Shown: positions 48,802-59,959, counted from the stretch's first letter. The stretch is 64,000 nt of DNA from Paraglaciecola sp. 20A4 (GCF_011378905.1 NZ_WTPY01000021.1:1-64000), one strand, 5' to 3'. Numbers and translations are program-made. Notes: generated by a model from the letters alone, not told the origin.

Positions 48802-51800
48802 CTTCTTGCCTTTCAGTTTCAGTTTTCCAAGTACTTTTTTGGATCCGCTCAAAACGGCCGTAAATATTTTGTGCAAGGCACCCCAGCGCTGATGTACACG
48901 CCATTTCATTTCCCTGCTCGTCCACTTTGATTACAGCCGACGCACATTCTGTACCTAAGCACACAACTGGTTGCAGAATATCTTCAATCAAGATCTTAGT
49001 ATCTGGGGCGATACCTGTTTGCTTCAGGTCTGCATATCGATCTTGATGGGTCGTTTGATCATCATTATTTGAATCAACCACCGCATTACCATTAACCAAT
49101 GTCACTAAGTACGCTCGGCTATTACCACTTGGCGGTGCGCACAGACTGTCGTTGGCGGTTGCAGGTAGATATGTGGTAAAAAACACCTGATAATTCAATA
49201 TTAAAGGAGATGCCAAGACCTTCTCTCCACCACTGCCAAGATCCACCAACCATCCGGCTTGACTGGCAAAAAGTTCTGCTTGGGCTGCTTTCACTGTCTC
49301 ATCAGTTGACGTAAGTAAATGATCGCTAGCATCGTACAAACTGCTTCGCGTAAAGGCACTTTCAGGTAAAACATATTCCCCCTGTTCATCAACCGTAAAA
49401 ATACCGAAGTCTTTAAGCATAAAAAAACTGTCTTGGATCTGCGAATTCAAAGGGTGTGCTCGATATCCAGAACCTATTGCCACCGCATAAAAGTTGTTCT
49501 CCGTATTGCTTATCTGCGCAACATCGGGCGCGTAATAAAAGCGACGATTGTCTTGTGCTAGGTCGCCGCCAAAATCGGCAAGTAATCCTCCGCTAACCAG
49601 CTCACTTCGTTCCGCGCCGTTATGTATATCAAGTCGAAACAGTTGGCCGCCAAGATCCCCCACATACATATGATCGGCCAACCCGTCGTTATCTCTGTCT
49701 ATCACCGAAATACGCGCAGGGATACTGTATTGCATATTACTTAACAGCAAATCTGCCTCGCTATTGCTAGCTGACCATATTAAGTCACCGTTATCCGCGT
49801 CTACGATGAAAACAGCATTACCTACATTGTCTGCGCTGCGCGCGATTTTATTATCTTGTTCAACATCATAACCCCCACCGAAAATCAGCACGTTGCGTAC
49901 TATTTCTCCGAGTTTTATTTTAGTCACTGTCGGTCTAGACCAAGACTGACCAAGCTTTTCAAATCCGCTGCTGCCACCAATAATTTGATCCACCAAGATT
50001 GGGTTTGTTTTACTCGTAATATCAAATATGTAGTAATTTCTGCCACCTCTTCTCATGCCTACATACAGGTAGATTTTTTCATCAAAATAACGTAGAACCA
50101 AATCACCATCTAAACCATAAATATGGTTTGACGTGGTGTTCTCTCGATAGAACTCATGTAAATTAGTCAGTAGCGCTTGAGGAATGACGGCAAAATTTTC
50201 ACTGCCGGTTTGCGCATCAAATGAATGTAAAAAACCTTGGTTTGTCGCCACAAAAACAGCGCTATCCGATGCAGAATAATTAACGATCACTGGCTGGGAA
50301 TGAATAGGGTCCCCCATTTGCAAGCGCACATCGGCGGTATCGCCATCACCATCGTCATCTTTTAAATCTACACCTCTGACCCATTTAAGAAGATTACTAC
50401 GCACCGTACTGACATCGTCAAGCATATCAATGCCTAAGGCTTGAGCAGTGATATTACTGTTATTTTCATGAACTCGGTTGTCGGTATTTGCTATTGCCCC
50501 TGAAGTAGTAAAAGTAAACACGTTACGCGACAGACTCATTTTGCTCGCTGACCCGCCCTGACGCACATCATTACCATCGGTCAGTACAGACCAATAACTA
50601 TGTGCCTGCTCTGAGAAAAAACCATTACCATCATCTATTGCAGAAAGGCCATTCTTATCAAGAATAGTGTCTCCATCAATCTTATATTTTTTCAGGTTGC
50701 CGGGCCAGTTACTCCCTTCAGAAGGTTTGAACAATGCAAAATACAGTTCATCTTTATGCGTCAATCGGTTTAATTGATTCACGGCCACGCCGGGGGAAAC
50801 AAATGTAGCGTTAACGTCTTTCACCGTTTTCAAAATAGACTGAAATGCACCGAGTAATTCGTTGCTGTCATCCGCTTGGTAGAATCCTCCGCCGCCTTGC
50901 AACGCCATTTGATTTAAAAAGCTATTCGCTTGAACATTTGCGGCAAAGCCAATCGTATGCGTAATAATCCGGCTGCCAATCGCTGACTCTTCAGAATCAG
51001 CTACATTTCTGACAAGACTCAATCCGCATTTTTCGCCACCACTTCCTGTGCAGGTTGTATTTAACAGAGTCTCGATTTGATCAACACTGTGGTTATTATT
51101 GGCTTCACCATCAGAGAGCAAAACGATGTGGTTATTGACCTGACATTGGCGGTCAGTAACAGGTGATATATAACTCGCCCCTTGCGGAATTTGTTGCGTG
51201 ATACAATTTGAAGAGTTTAAATTGTCTTCCTCACAACCTGAAGGCAAAGAGACGTCTTGCCCTACGTATGACAAACGATGGCTAACCCGAGTATTACGGC
51301 GCACGGTATTGGAAACAGAACTATTACCACGGGTTAAACCATAATCAACGCCCAAACCACCGTAATACAACACCCCTTCATATAATGTATCAACAATAGG
51401 CGTGTAACCACTTGCACTTAATTCATCTACTTTGCTAACAAGATGTTCGCGCACGGTAGAGGTTTGACCCGGTGTCGCTTGGCCTTGAAATTCAACCACC
51501 AACTTTACAGCACCAGATGGTCGTTCTGAGTACGTATAAGTGCCGCGATATTGACTGAAGTCTGACAAAATAAACATCATGTCATTACCTGACTGCCAAT
51601 CCCCCCGATTAACCAGTTGATTTACGATGTTCGCCACCGACGGACTTTGGTAATTTCGATTTCGATACCAGCGCGGTATTCCACTCCAAGTTATAGCCGC
51701 GGTCTTAGATTTGTTTTTTAGCAAATAGCGGGGATAATTTCTGAAACTACTAGGATCTGCCTCATTCGCCGCTTGAATGGTCATTGCGGCATTATTATTT

Positions 51801-52870
51801 TCACTGTTTTGATAGGCGGTAAATTCGAGATAAGCGTTACTGACTACTGCGCCTTGAGGCAAGGCAATATTGCGAAATCGTAAGCCCACATAATCGTTAC
51901 TGTTGGGATAGAACGACAGTTCGCTTCCTGTGGACTGATAACCATTTTCACGTTCTTCGGCATTATTAGACTGACTATCAATTTGATATGTTAAATCACC
52001 AGTAATACACCCAGTGGCAGTTGTTTCGTCATAGACCACAATTAACTGGGGCGATAATCCCCCCCCTTGCTCAAAACTGTCTGCGACTCGATTACTTTGC
52101 GTACTCAAGCCTTGTGTCGTCAATATAATGTTGAGATCATTCCCCCCACACCAATCGGCTTGGTCAACCACCTCTTGAATGACCGAGCTTATATCAGTAG
52201 AGGCAACCGTATCACCAACCGATGGCCAATCATTATCTTGCTCCCATATAACCTGGTTAGAAGTAGTAACACGATGACTAATATTCTGCTGAGTGTTATT
52301 GAAGGTTGTCGCATCCGGAGTCCGTTCAGCCCCTATCTGAATACGTGTGGCTGACGCATCATAACCCAGCGAACTAAACCGTAGGTACGCGCTAGTCACA
52401 GTAGCCCCCTGGGGAATATGCAAAGCTTGATACCGCAACCCCATATAAATTTGTTCGCTACCTAATGACAAGGGCAACATACTTTCTGACACGCTCACCG
52501 AGCCAGAACGCTCGACCGCGTCATCGGAGCCTTGCACAATGGGCGTAATAAGTTCCGGTGAAACAGTGTCATCGATAGGGCGCACTGGATATAATATCGG
52601 GCCGCCATAGTCTGAAAAACGCATCAAGCCCGCATTGACGTTTGTTACTGACCGCAAGGTTTCTTTTAAGGCATTTTGTACCCGCAGCATACGTGATTCG
52701 TTGGTATCATCAGTAGCGGTCATACTCCCGGATGTATCCATAATAAACAGTACGTTAGGATCGTATTTTACTTGTTCAGTACTGGCGCCGAAGTAAATTT
52801 CTAAATCATCTGCCAATACCCGCAAAGGTAAACTTAAGCAAAATAGTAGGAATAACAGCTTAAATTTCAT
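48794..52870 (-). CDS. pilY1: Type IV pilus tip adhesin/assembly factor PilY1
   Basis: 1358-aa secreted protein placed at the pilus tip with minor pilins, where in P. aeruginosa it promotes extension and surface sensing. The signal peptide MKFKLLFLLFCLSLPLRVLA opens it. A von Willebrand A domain begins with MIDAS DTSGS at residues 45-49 and resumes near 480-600 (HIVLLSDGEANN). Two mutually similar domains (about 116-282 and 292-462) interrupt it. The C-terminal PilY1 propeller contains the DRDNDGLADHM calcium loop (49664-49699). The ATG at 52870 follows GAGGGG; 44 upstream codons are discarded. Two or more disulfides are likely. Confidence 0.92.
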   Translation of the reverse strand: MKFKLLFLLFCLSLPLRVLADDLEIYFGASTEQVKYDPNVLFIMDTSGSMTATDDTNESRMLRVQNALKETLRSVTNVNAGLMRFSDYGGPILYPVRPIDDTVSPELITPIVQGSDDAVERSGSVSVSESMLPLSLGSEQIYMGLRYQALHIPQGATVTSAYLRFSSLGYDASATRIQIGAERTPDATTFNNTQQNISHRVTTSNQVIWEQDNDWPSVGDTVASTDISSVIQEVVDQADWCGGNDLNIILTTQGLSTQSNRVADSFEQGGGLSPQLIVVYDETTATGCITGDLTYQIDSQSNNAEERENGYQSTGSELSFYPNSNDYVGLRFRNIALPQGAVVSNAYLEFTAYQNSENNNAAMTIQAANEADPSSFRNYPRYLLKNKSKTAAITWSGIPRWYRNRNYQSPSVANIVNQLVNRGDWQSGNDMMFILSDFSQYRGTYTYSERPSGAVKLVVEFQGQATPGQTSTVREHLVSKVDELSASGYTPIVDTLYEGVLYYGGLGVDYGLTRGNSSVSNTVRRNTRVSHRLSYVGQDVSLPSGCEEDNLNSSNCITQQIPQGASYISPVTDRQCQVNNHIVLLSDGEANNNHSVDQIETLLNTTCTGSGGEKCGLSLVRNVADSEESAIGSRIITHTIGFAANVQANSFLNQMALQGGGGFYQADDSNELLGAFQSILKTVKDVNATFVSPGVAVNQLNRLTHKDELYFALFKPSEGSNWPGNLKKYKIDGDTILDKNGLSAIDDGNGFFSEQAHSYWSVLTDGNDVRQGGSASKMSLSRNVFTFTTSGAIANTDNRVHENNSNITAQALGIDMLDDVSTVRSNLLKWVRGVDLKDDDGDGDTADVRLQMGDPIHSQPVIVNYSASDSAVFVATNQGFLHSFDAQTGSENFAVIPQALLTNLHEFYRENTTSNHIYGLDGDLVLRYFDEKIYLYVGMRRGGRNYYIFDITSKTNPILVDQIIGGSSGFEKLGQSWSRPTVTKIKLGEIVRNVLIFGGGYDVEQDNKIARSADNVGNAVFIVDADNGDLIWSASNSEADLLLSNMQYSIPARISVIDRDNDGLADHMYVGDLGGQLFRLDIHNGAERSELVSGGLLADFGGDLAQDNRRFYYAPDVAQISNTENNFYAVAIGSGYRAHPLNSQIQDSFFMLKDFGIFTVDEQGEYVLPESAFTRSSLYDASDHLLTSTDETVKAAQAELFASQAGWLVDLGSGGEKVLASPLILNYQVFFTTYLPATANDSLCAPPSGNSRAYLVTLVNGNAVVDSNNDDQTTHQDRYADLKQTGIAPDTKILIEDILQPVVCLGTECASAVIKVDEQGNEMACTSALGCLAQNIYGRFERIQKSTWKTETERQEDE

Positions 52871-52883
52871 CTCGCCCCTCCTA

Positions 52884-53486
52884 TTATTGTGATGCTGGTG
52901 CAAGTACGGCGGCTGTAAGACTATTCGCCACAATAGCGCGACTACCTTGCATCTGGCCGCACCCTTTAACGATAAAAATATGGCAAGTAATGTGACTACC
53001 ACTGATCACGTTACTTGAGCCTAAACACGCCTGCTCTCGAACATAAGCTGTGCGAGACCAACTATCAATCGGCGGACTCGTATCGTAATGCCCCTCAGCT
53101 TGATGCTGCGTACCTGGTATAAGACCGCTACTCGTAACGCGTCTGTTAGTCCAACTTTCATCGTCTTGGCATCGCAGGGTTTGATTCTGAATATCTAATG
53201 CTGCCTTTTGACGGGCCTGTGACAAAGGATCAGTCATGGCGATATCGCTTATCACTGTACTATCTTCTGATTCAAAAACGACTCCTGCTATTGCCGCTTC
53301 TGCGGCGTCAAAGGCGAGTGTTTGAGTTTGTAATGAAACCGCCATCTTATTTTGTAATAGTCCACTTGATACAGATGCAATCCCTAGCACCGTCAAGCTA
53401 ACAAGTACTAAAAGGGCAAAAACCATGACCAACCCGCCTTGCTTGGTTAGCCCCGCAGGATTTTTATTAAAATACACCTTGCTCAT
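52884..53486 (-). CDS. pilX: Minor pilin PilX
   Basis: 200-aa prepilin-like protein: MSKVYFNKNPAGLTKQGG leads LVMVFALLVLVSLTVLGIASVSSGLLQ, without Glu at +5, as in PilX. MAVSLQTQTLAFDAAEAAIAG is the PilX N-terminal pattern. It lies 13 bases before pilY1 and its start overlaps the end of pilW. Confidence 0.88.
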   Translation of the reverse strand: MSKVYFNKNPAGLTKQGGLVMVFALLVLVSLTVLGIASVSSGLLQNKMAVSLQTQTLAFDAAEAAIAGVVFESEDSTVISDIAMTDPLSQARQKAALDIQNQTLRCQDDESWTNRRVTSSGLIPGTQHQAEGHYDTSPPIDSWSRTAYVREQACLGSSNVISGSHITCHIFIVKGCGQMQGSRAIVANSLTAAVLAPASQ

Positions 53487-54370
53487 AACTTTCTATTTCG
53501 CATAGTGTTTTTCATATTGCGCAAGGTTATTGTGGTTTCAAACGATTTAAACAATCCGTTACCAATGGGGGTGACAGCTGCTTCATTTAATAATCTATGT
53601 GCGCGATTCGTGGTCAACTTTACTTGACCATCTCCGCGTAATAGTAATGCAAATCGAAGTGCAACCACTTGACTGCCGTTGGTTAAAAATACGCCCAACT
53701 CATCAGCTCGAACATAGCGTACTGGTCTGCCTGAGTTGTTCGCTAATAAAGGACTTGTGATGCCGTACAATGCCTGGAAGCTATAAACATCATCCAGAAT
53801 AATCTCAGCGTTATTATCGATAAGATCGTTGCTCGGTAATTTACCCCTTAGTACACGCCCATCAAAGCCTCGACAACGTAGTGCATTATTTTGCACAAAA
53901 TAATGATTCACCACGTAAAACTCATCCCCTTGGGCGTAGCCTAAATGATTGCCGCGACAATCAGCACTCGCTTGCAAACCCACAACAAGAGAATCATTAG
54001 CGCCTGCAATACCTTGGGATGTGCCCAATTCAGGCATAGAGATAAAATCGCCGGCTAATACGATAGGATGATTTCGTACAAAGCTAGCCTCTTCAACCAC
54101 ATCAACGGCGGTATTTAGCTTAGGCTCAAGTAAATCATAACGTCCAGTCATCAATGTATCTTGGCGCAGTCGACTAATAGCGAAACGACCGTTCTCTTGT
54201 ACCGATGTGACGGCTTGATTTATTCCTTGAGTAACCCGTGAGCTGACCATCACCTGGATAACGGCACCAGATATCACTAGCCCTAACGCTAATGCGATCA
54301 TCAACTCAATTAACGTAAAGCCAGACTGATATTGGCACTGTGATTGGCTAGACGCATGAGTCACGATCAC
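53483..54370 (-). CDS. pilW: Minor pilin PilW
   Basis: 295-aa prepilin: leader ending CQYQSG before FTLIELMIALALGLVISGAVIQVM. The PilW pattern NQAVTSVQENGRFAISRLRQDTLMTG and C-terminal LLLRGDGQVKL are present. The GTG at 54370 overlaps the pilV stop as GTGA, and GGA lies 9 bases upstream. A longer TTG-started ORF is possible but has no better support. Confidence 0.88.
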   Translation of the reverse strand: MIVTHASSQSQCQYQSGFTLIELMIALALGLVISGAVIQVMVSSRVTQGINQAVTSVQENGRFAISRLRQDTLMTGRYDLLEPKLNTAVDVVEEASFVRNHPIVLAGDFISMPELGTSQGIAGANDSLVVGLQASADCRGNHLGYAQGDEFYVVNHYFVQNNALRCRGFDGRVLRGKLPSNDLIDNNAEIILDDVYSFQALYGITSPLLANNSGRPVRYVRADELGVFLTNGSQVVALRFALLLRGDGQVKLTTNRAHRLLNEAAVTPIGNGLFKSFETTITLRNMKNTMRNRKL

Positions 54371-54993
54371 AAGGTTAAGTCCAGTGTCACGCAATCATGT
54401 GGAGTATCTTTGTTGGCGTTGCATTCAGTATTAAGGACTCGCTGTTGGTTTTGCCAATTTACAACTGGCCAAGCCACCATAATTTGCTGTCTAGAACCTG
54501 CGCTGCAGCTGTCCCCATCAAGTAAGTTATTGTCATCGCAGGTTAATGAGATCGATAGATTGGGCGCTGCAGAAGTTACTGCGCAAGATACTTCGTAGCC
54601 ATCAAATAGTGCAAACTGTGTTGCCGTACATTGATTTTGTTGGCAATTTGGAATGCTGGCAGGCATTGCTAGGCAAAAACACGCATGCGGTAACGCTCCC
54701 GAATCACAAGTCAAGGTGGCAAAATTGTAAACGTCATCGATAAAATATTGATTATCTACCACTAAGCCTGTCCCATTTAGAGAGGGAGCGGCAACGGCGC
54801 GCAAGCGCTCACTGAATTGCTGAACAACTTGTACCGCTTGGCTACGATGCAGTGCATCGGCATTAGAAAACGCACTAACAAACTGCAGGGACGCGACGCC
54901 CAACAAACCTACAGATAAGATAAAGAGTGTCACTAAAATCTCGACCATACCCACACCTTGCATATGCTGCAATGAAGGCAATGTCGGTCTCAA
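54367..54993 (-). CDS. pilV: Type IV pilus modification/minor pilin PilV
   Basis: 208-aa prepilin. Processing after HMQG gives VGMVEILVTLFILSVGLLGVASLQ with Glu at +5, the PilV pattern. Cysteine-rich C-terminal half. The start is unclear: the TTG at 54993 is used because the ATG ten codons later would leave only three leader residues. No good ribosome binding site is visible. First gene of pilV-pilW-pilX-pilY1-pilE, next to ispH, a conserved gammaproteobacterial neighbourhood. Confidence 0.85.
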   Translation of the reverse strand: MRPTLPSLQHMQGVGMVEILVTLFILSVGLLGVASLQFVSAFSNADALHRSQAVQVVQQFSERLRAVAAPSLNGTGLVVDNQYFIDDVYNFATLTCDSGALPHACFCLAMPASIPNCQQNQCTATQFALFDGYEVSCAVTSAAPNLSISLTCDDNNLLDGDSCSAGSRQQIMVAWPVVNWQNQQRVLNTECNANKDTPHDCVTLDLTL

Positions 54994-55164
54994 ATTAAAA
55001 TGCAGGATGTCAGATTCGATAGCAGCTCGCCACTGGCGTATTGGTCATGCTGAAGCTTAGCGCACTAATACGCAACTTTGGTTATCGACTTTAGGCTAAA
55101 GGTATAAATGCACGGGGCTAACGTGATACTAAAATGAGAGATGTGAATGACTGAGACATAACGA

Positions 55165-55197
55165 CGCTAACGAAGAATTAGACTCTCTTCATTAGCG
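55165..55197 (-). terminator. Hairpin downstream of ispH
   Basis: CGCTAA-c-GAAGA / TCTTC-a-TTAGCG, a 12-bp stem whose single mismatch becomes a G-U pair on the minus strand. It lies 17 bases after the ispH stop. There is no T-run, so it may be a processing hairpin rather than an intrinsic terminator. Confidence 0.45.
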
Positions 55198-55213
55198 TGC
55201 ATAATTTACGAGG

Positions 55214-56158
55214 TTAGCTAACTTGTTTTACCCGTAGCTCTTTAGGGACCGCAAACTCAATATTTTCTGGACGTCCTGCGCGCTCATGAGCATCTGTTGC
55301 TCCCCAAAGCTTCAAGCGTTCAACCACACCTTGCACCAACACTTCAGGTGCAGATGCTCCTGCAGTCACACCAATATTCTTCGCCTCGTTCAACCATTCT
55401 TTTTGAATACAATCAGCATCGGCAATTAGGTGAGCTTTAGCACCAATTTTCTGCGCTAGCTCACGTAATCGGTTTGAGTTTGAACTATTTTGTGCCCCAA
55501 CCACTAGCAGCACATCGCAATCAGCTGCAAGCTCGCGAACCGAATCTTGACGGTTTTGTGTGGCATAACAGATATCATCTTTACGCGGGCCTTGAATAGC
55601 CGGAAATTTAGCCCTCAGTGCATCAATAACATCGGCAGTGTCATCCACCGACAAGGTCGTCTGGCTGCAGTAATATAAGGCTGTGGCGTTTTTCACCACC
55701 AAACTTGCAACATCATCTACTGATTCAACAAGATAAATTCCGCCATTAGGATTGTCATATTGGCCCATCGTACCCTCGACTTCAGGGTGACCTTGGTGAC
55801 CAATCAGCACGCATTCCGTCCCCTTTGAACTAGCACGCATAACTTCCATATGTACTTTGGTGACTAATGGGCAAGTGGCATCAAACACCTTTAAACCACG
55901 TGCGCTAGCTTCATTACGTACCGCTTGAGATACACCATGAGCAGAGAAAATCACTATGCTATCGTCGGGCACCTCATTTAACTCATCAACAAATACAGCG
56001 CCGCGCTCTTTAAGACCATCAACTACAAATTTATTGTGTACCACTTCATGACGCACAAAAATGGGCGGTGAAAAAATTTCCAGAGCTCGCTCAACAATAG
56101 TGATGGCTCGGTCAACGCCAGCACAAAAGCCTCGAGGGTTAGCCAAATGAATTTGCAT
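55214..56158 (-). CDS. ispH: HMBPP reductase IspH (LytB)
   Basis: Iron-sulfur enzyme making IPP and DMAPP in the final MEP pathway step. Cys12 is in [36 protein letters not shown] and [12 protein letters not shown] are intact, and the three cluster cysteines are all present. It is 314 aa (E. coli 316). Downstream of fkpB as in E. coli (ribF-ileS-lspA-fkpB-ispH). Confidence 0.97.
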   Translation of the reverse strand: MQIHLANPRGFCAGVDRAITIVERALEIFSPPIFVRHEVVHNKFVVDGLKERGAVFVDELNEVPDDSIVIFSAHGVSQAVRNEASARGLKVFDATCPLVTKVHMEVMRASSKGTECVLIGHQGHPEVEGTMGQYDNPNGGIYLVESVDDVASLVVKNATALYYCSQTTLSVDDTADVIDALRAKFPAIQGPRKDDICYATQNRQDSVRELAADCDVLLVVGAQNSSNSNRLRELAQKIGAKAHLIADADCIQKEWLNEAKNIGVTAGASAPEVLVQGVVERLKLWGATDAHERAGRPENIEFAVPKELRVKQVS

Positions 56159-56207
56159 AATGTTTCCTAGTTTTTACTATGGTCAAAGATCAACGTGTTT
56201 TAGGTAA

Positions 56208-56651
56208 TCAAGCGACCGAAATAATTTCCACGTCAAAGGTAATGGTTTGCCCAGCCAGCGGATGATTAAAATCAACCGTAACTGAAGCCCCTGCTACCGA
56301 ACGAATAATACCAGGCAACTCACTACCATCTGGTTGAGAAAAGGTCATGATCATTCCCTCTTCTGCTGGCGTATCGCCATCGAATTTAGTGCGATCTAAA
56401 TGATAGATATTATCCGGATTAGGAAAACCAAAAGCGTCCTCAGGTTCAAGTGTAAATGTTTTCTTGTCTCCGGCGACCAGCCCCAATAAACAGCCCTCAA
56501 AACCTGCCGTTAAATTACCGTCACCAATAACTAACTTAGCAGGTTTATTGTTTACCCGCGTACTATCGGCAGCAGAACCATCTGACAATTTCAAATCAAA
56601 GTGTAGTACCACTTCACTGTTGTCTGTTATGACCACAGATGAATCACTCAT
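56208..56651 (-). CDS. fkpB: FKBP-type peptidyl-prolyl isomerase FkpB (SlpA)
   Basis: 147-aa SlyD-like prolyl isomerase and chaperone, without the metal-binding tail. It shows VVLHFDLKLSDGSAADSTRVN, AGFEGCLLGLVAGDKKTFTL, the insert-in-flap segment, then DFNHPLAGQTITFDVEIISV. The start overlaps lspA by 8 bases. Confidence 0.94.
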   Translation of the reverse strand: MSDSSVVITDNSEVVLHFDLKLSDGSAADSTRVNNKPAKLVIGDGNLTAGFEGCLLGLVAGDKKTFTLEPEDAFGFPNPDNIYHLDRTKFDGDTPAEEGMIMTFSQPDGSELPGIIRSVAGASVTVDFNHPLAGQTITFDVEIISVA

Positions 56652-57138
56652 TTTCGTTACCCTTATTTTTGAACATATCTACCACTAATAACATTGCGCC
56701 TAAACATATCGCACTATCAGCGACATTAAACGCAGGCCAATACCAGTCTTCGTAGTAAAGAACCAAGAAATCAATGACGAAACCATGTAACAAACGATCA
56801 AAAACATTACCAAGCGCACCGCCGATGATCAAACAAAAAGCGACGGGCAATAATACTTGCTGACGCGTAGTTTCTTTCAACCACCATGTCACTAACCCGC
56901 ACACGGCAATCGCGATACCTGTAAATAACCATCGCTGCCAACCACCAGCGTCACTTAGAAAGCTAAACGCCGCTCCGTAGTTATAAACGTGAGTCAAATT
57001 AAAGAACGAAGTGTACTGGATTGCCTGATAAGGCTCTAAATTCGCCACAATCCAATGTTTGGTTACCTGATCGATGATAAATACCACCACCGATAACCAT
57101 ATAAAGCGCAGGCCACTTTGTTTAAATAGATTAAGCAT
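56644..57138 (-). CDS. lspA: Lipoprotein signal peptidase LspA
   Basis: Inner-membrane aspartyl protease that cleaves prolipoproteins such as BamB and PilF in this window. It has four membrane helices. The catalytic Asp pair is in [16 protein letters not shown] and [12 protein letters not shown]; the conserved NYGAAFSFL is intact. The ATG at 57138 overlaps the ileS stop (ATGCTTAA) and gives 164 aa, as in E. coli. Ten upstream codons are ileS sequence. Confidence 0.96.
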   Translation of the reverse strand: MLNLFKQSGLRFIWLSVVVFIIDQVTKHWIVANLEPYQAIQYTSFFNLTHVYNYGAAFSFLSDAGGWQRWLFTGIAIAVCGLVTWWLKETTRQQVLLPVAFCLIIGGALGNVFDRLLHGFVIDFLVLYYEDWYWPAFNVADSAICLGAMLLVVDMFKNKGNENE

Positions 57139-59959
57139 AAGCGCGCGTTTCACCTTCACCATCGACATTGGTCACGCAGCGTTTGCATAACTCAGGGTGG
57201 GTTTCATCAGAACCAACATCTTCACGATGATGCCAACAACGAGCACATTTTTTGCCCTCTGAGGCGCTAATATGCAACCATAAACCAGGTACTTCGGTTT
57301 CTGTTGCATCCGCAGGTTTGCTATCGACTTGCTCAACTGAAGCTGACGAGGTAATAAAAACAAATCGCGCTTCATCTTTTAATTTGGCCAGTAAGTTAGC
57401 CAGTTCTGCCGTCGCATAAATTTTGACTTCAGCTTCTAAAGAACCACCTATCGTTCCCTCTTTACGCGCTAGCTCTATAGTACGGTTAACTTCGTCTTTA
57501 ACCGCTAAAACTTGCTGCCAGAAGGCATCACTAAACTCAGTGGTATCAGCCTGAGCGCTTAGCCCTGTATACCATGAACCAGTGAACACGAATTCATCTT
57601 CTTGCCATGGCATTTCCTGCCAAATCTCTTGAGCAGTAAAACTCGTTATAGGCGCCATCCAGCGAACGAGGGCTTCAACAATATGATACAAAGCTGATTG
57701 ACAGGAACGACGCGCATGACTATCACTTTTAGCCGTGTACTGACGATCCTTGATGATATCAAGGTAGAAACTGCCCATTTCAATGGAACAAAACTGCATG
57801 AGTTTCTGCGTTACAACAAGCATGTCGTAGTCTTCATAAGCTTTTATTATTTCTGCTTGGATCGTATGTGCCCGACTCACCGCCCATTTGTCTAACTCAA
57901 CCATGTCAGAAAACGGCACTAAATCTGTTTTAGGATCAAAGCCCGTTAAATTTGCTAGCAAGAAACGAGATGTGTTGCGTATCCGGCGATAAGCATCTGC
58001 GGAACGCTTAAGGATTTCATCAGATACTGCAATTTCACTTCGATAATCCGTTGATGCTACCCATAAACGTAAAATATCTGCGCCAAGCTTGTTAGTAACC
58101 TGTTGGGGTGCAACTGTATTACCCAAAGACTTGGACATCTTTTTGCCTTTACCATCAACGGTAAAACCGTGAGTAAGCACCTGTTTGTAAGGTGCATGAC
58201 CTTTGGTGGCGACAGAGGTAATTAACGAAGACATAAACCAACCACGATGCTGATCTGAGCCTTCTAAGTATAAGTCTGCAGCAGCAGGAATATCATCTCG
58301 TTTATCAACCACAAAGTAGTGGCTAACGCCGGAGTCGAACCATACATCTAAGGTATCAAGTACTTTAACGAAGGTATCAGCATCATCGCCCAGCATCTCG
58401 TGGGTATCAATATCCCACCATGCTTGGATTCCTTTGCTTTCAACAAGCTTGGCAACTTGTTCAATAAGAACATTGGTATTCGGATGTAACTCGCCTGTGT
58501 CTTTGTGAACAAACAACGCAATCGGTACGCCCCAAGTACGCTGACGTGAAATACACCAATCAGGACGGCCTGCCACCATGCTTTCAATGCGGTTTTCGCC
58601 CCATTCAGGGATCCATTGTGTCTTGTGAATTTCTTCAATCGACGCTTTACGCAAGCCATTTTTGTCCATGCTGATAAACCATTGAGGCGTCGCGCGGAAA
58701 ATTAACGGCGTTTTATGTCGCCAGCAATGAGGATAGCTATGACTATACTTATAATAATGTACCAACGCACCGCTCTCTCTGAGCACCTCAACGACATGGT
58801 CGTTGGCTTTAAATACATGCTCACCAGCAAATATTTCAGTGCCCTCTAAATACACACCATTAGCGCCAACAGGGTTAGCCACTTCAAGGTTATATTGACG
58901 ACCCACATTAAAATCTTCGACGCCGTGCCCTGGTGCTGTATGCACACAACCAGTACCTGATTCAGTGGTCACATGATCACCTAGGATAAGCGGGACGCTA
59001 AAGTCATAAAACGGATGCTTTACTTGCATATTTTCAAGGGCTTGGCCTAACGTAACGCCTAGCACCTTACTGTTTTCAAAGCCAAAACGTTTAAGGCATT
59101 CTTCAAGCAAATCGGTCGCTATCACCAGGCGCTCAGAGCCGTTATCAGACTGAACTTGCACTAAACTGTATTCTAGTTCGGGATTCAAGGCTATTGCACG
59201 GTTTGCGGGTAGCGTCCACGGTGTCGTAGTCCAAATTACCACCGAAATAGTACCTTCACCCAAATCAGCGCCAATAGCATCAAATTTAGCGCTAAAGTTG
59301 GCTTCATCGGCAACATTAAAACGCACATCAATCGACGGTGATACTTTATCCTGATACTCCACTTCAGCTTCCGCTAAAGCTGAGCCGCAATCTGTACACC
59401 AATGAACGGGCTTAAAGCCTTTTTCGAGGTGACCAGAGCGTACGATATTACCTAACTCCCGAATGATGTTGGCTTCAGAACTGAAGTCCATGGTTTTGTA
59501 GGGATTATCCCACTCGCCCAATACACCAAGACGGATAAAGTCGGCCTTTTGACCAGCGATCTGCTTTTCCGCATATTCACGACATTTCTGTCTAAACTCG
59601 GCCGCAGTCACCTTCTTGCCTGGTTTACCAACTTTCTTTTCAACCATTAGTTCGATAGGCAAACCGTGACAATCCCAACCAGGGATATAGGGCGCATCAA
59701 AGTCAGATAATGTCTTTGACTTAACAATCACATCTTTAAGAATCTTATTCACTGCGTGGCCGATATGAATATCGCCATTTGCGTAGGGAGGGCCATCATG
59801 CAAGATAAAAGGTGTTTTGCCTTTTTTAGCGTCGCGGATCTTGTAATATAACGCTTTATTAGTCCAGTCTTGCAGCATTTTAGGCTCGCGCTGAGCTAAG
59901 TTCCCACGCATGGGGAACTCAGTCTCAGGCAAATTCAAAGTATGTTTATAATCACTCAT
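57131..59959 (-). CDS. ileS: Isoleucyl-tRNA synthetase
   Basis: Class I synthetase with editing domain. The HIGH box is in [11 protein letters not shown], and KMSKS is in [10 protein letters not shown]. The CP1 editing domain contains [17 protein letters not shown] and [16 protein letters not shown]. The C-terminal zinc site has [12 protein letters not shown] ... ELCKRC. It is 942 aa (E. coli 938). Coupled to lspA downstream, and 41 bases from ribF upstream. Confidence 0.98.
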   Translation of the reverse strand: MSDYKHTLNLPETEFPMRGNLAQREPKMLQDWTNKALYYKIRDAKKGKTPFILHDGPPYANGDIHIGHAVNKILKDVIVKSKTLSDFDAPYIPGWDCHGLPIELMVEKKVGKPGKKVTAAEFRQKCREYAEKQIAGQKADFIRLGVLGEWDNPYKTMDFSSEANIIRELGNIVRSGHLEKGFKPVHWCTDCGSALAEAEVEYQDKVSPSIDVRFNVADEANFSAKFDAIGADLGEGTISVVIWTTTPWTLPANRAIALNPELEYSLVQVQSDNGSERLVIATDLLEECLKRFGFENSKVLGVTLGQALENMQVKHPFYDFSVPLILGDHVTTESGTGCVHTAPGHGVEDFNVGRQYNLEVANPVGANGVYLEGTEIFAGEHVFKANDHVVEVLRESGALVHYYKYSHSYPHCWRHKTPLIFRATPQWFISMDKNGLRKASIEEIHKTQWIPEWGENRIESMVAGRPDWCISRQRTWGVPIALFVHKDTGELHPNTNVLIEQVAKLVESKGIQAWWDIDTHEMLGDDADTFVKVLDTLDVWFDSGVSHYFVVDKRDDIPAAADLYLEGSDQHRGWFMSSLITSVATKGHAPYKQVLTHGFTVDGKGKKMSKSLGNTVAPQQVTNKLGADILRLWVASTDYRSEIAVSDEILKRSADAYRRIRNTSRFLLANLTGFDPKTDLVPFSDMVELDKWAVSRAHTIQAEIIKAYEDYDMLVVTQKLMQFCSIEMGSFYLDIIKDRQYTAKSDSHARRSCQSALYHIVEALVRWMAPITSFTAQEIWQEMPWQEDEFVFTGSWYTGLSAQADTTEFSDAFWQQVLAVKDEVNRTIELARKEGTIGGSLEAEVKIYATAELANLLAKLKDEARFVFITSSASVEQVDSKPADATETEVPGLWLHISASEGKKCARCWHHREDVGSDETHPELCKRCVTNVDGEGETRAYA

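Noticed and set aside
43032-54993. Type II secretion or MSHA locus as an explanation for the pilin cluster
   Set aside because: No secretin, ATPase or platform genes are here, and the presence of PilY1 with PilV/W/X/E fits a type IVa pilus minor-pilin locus.
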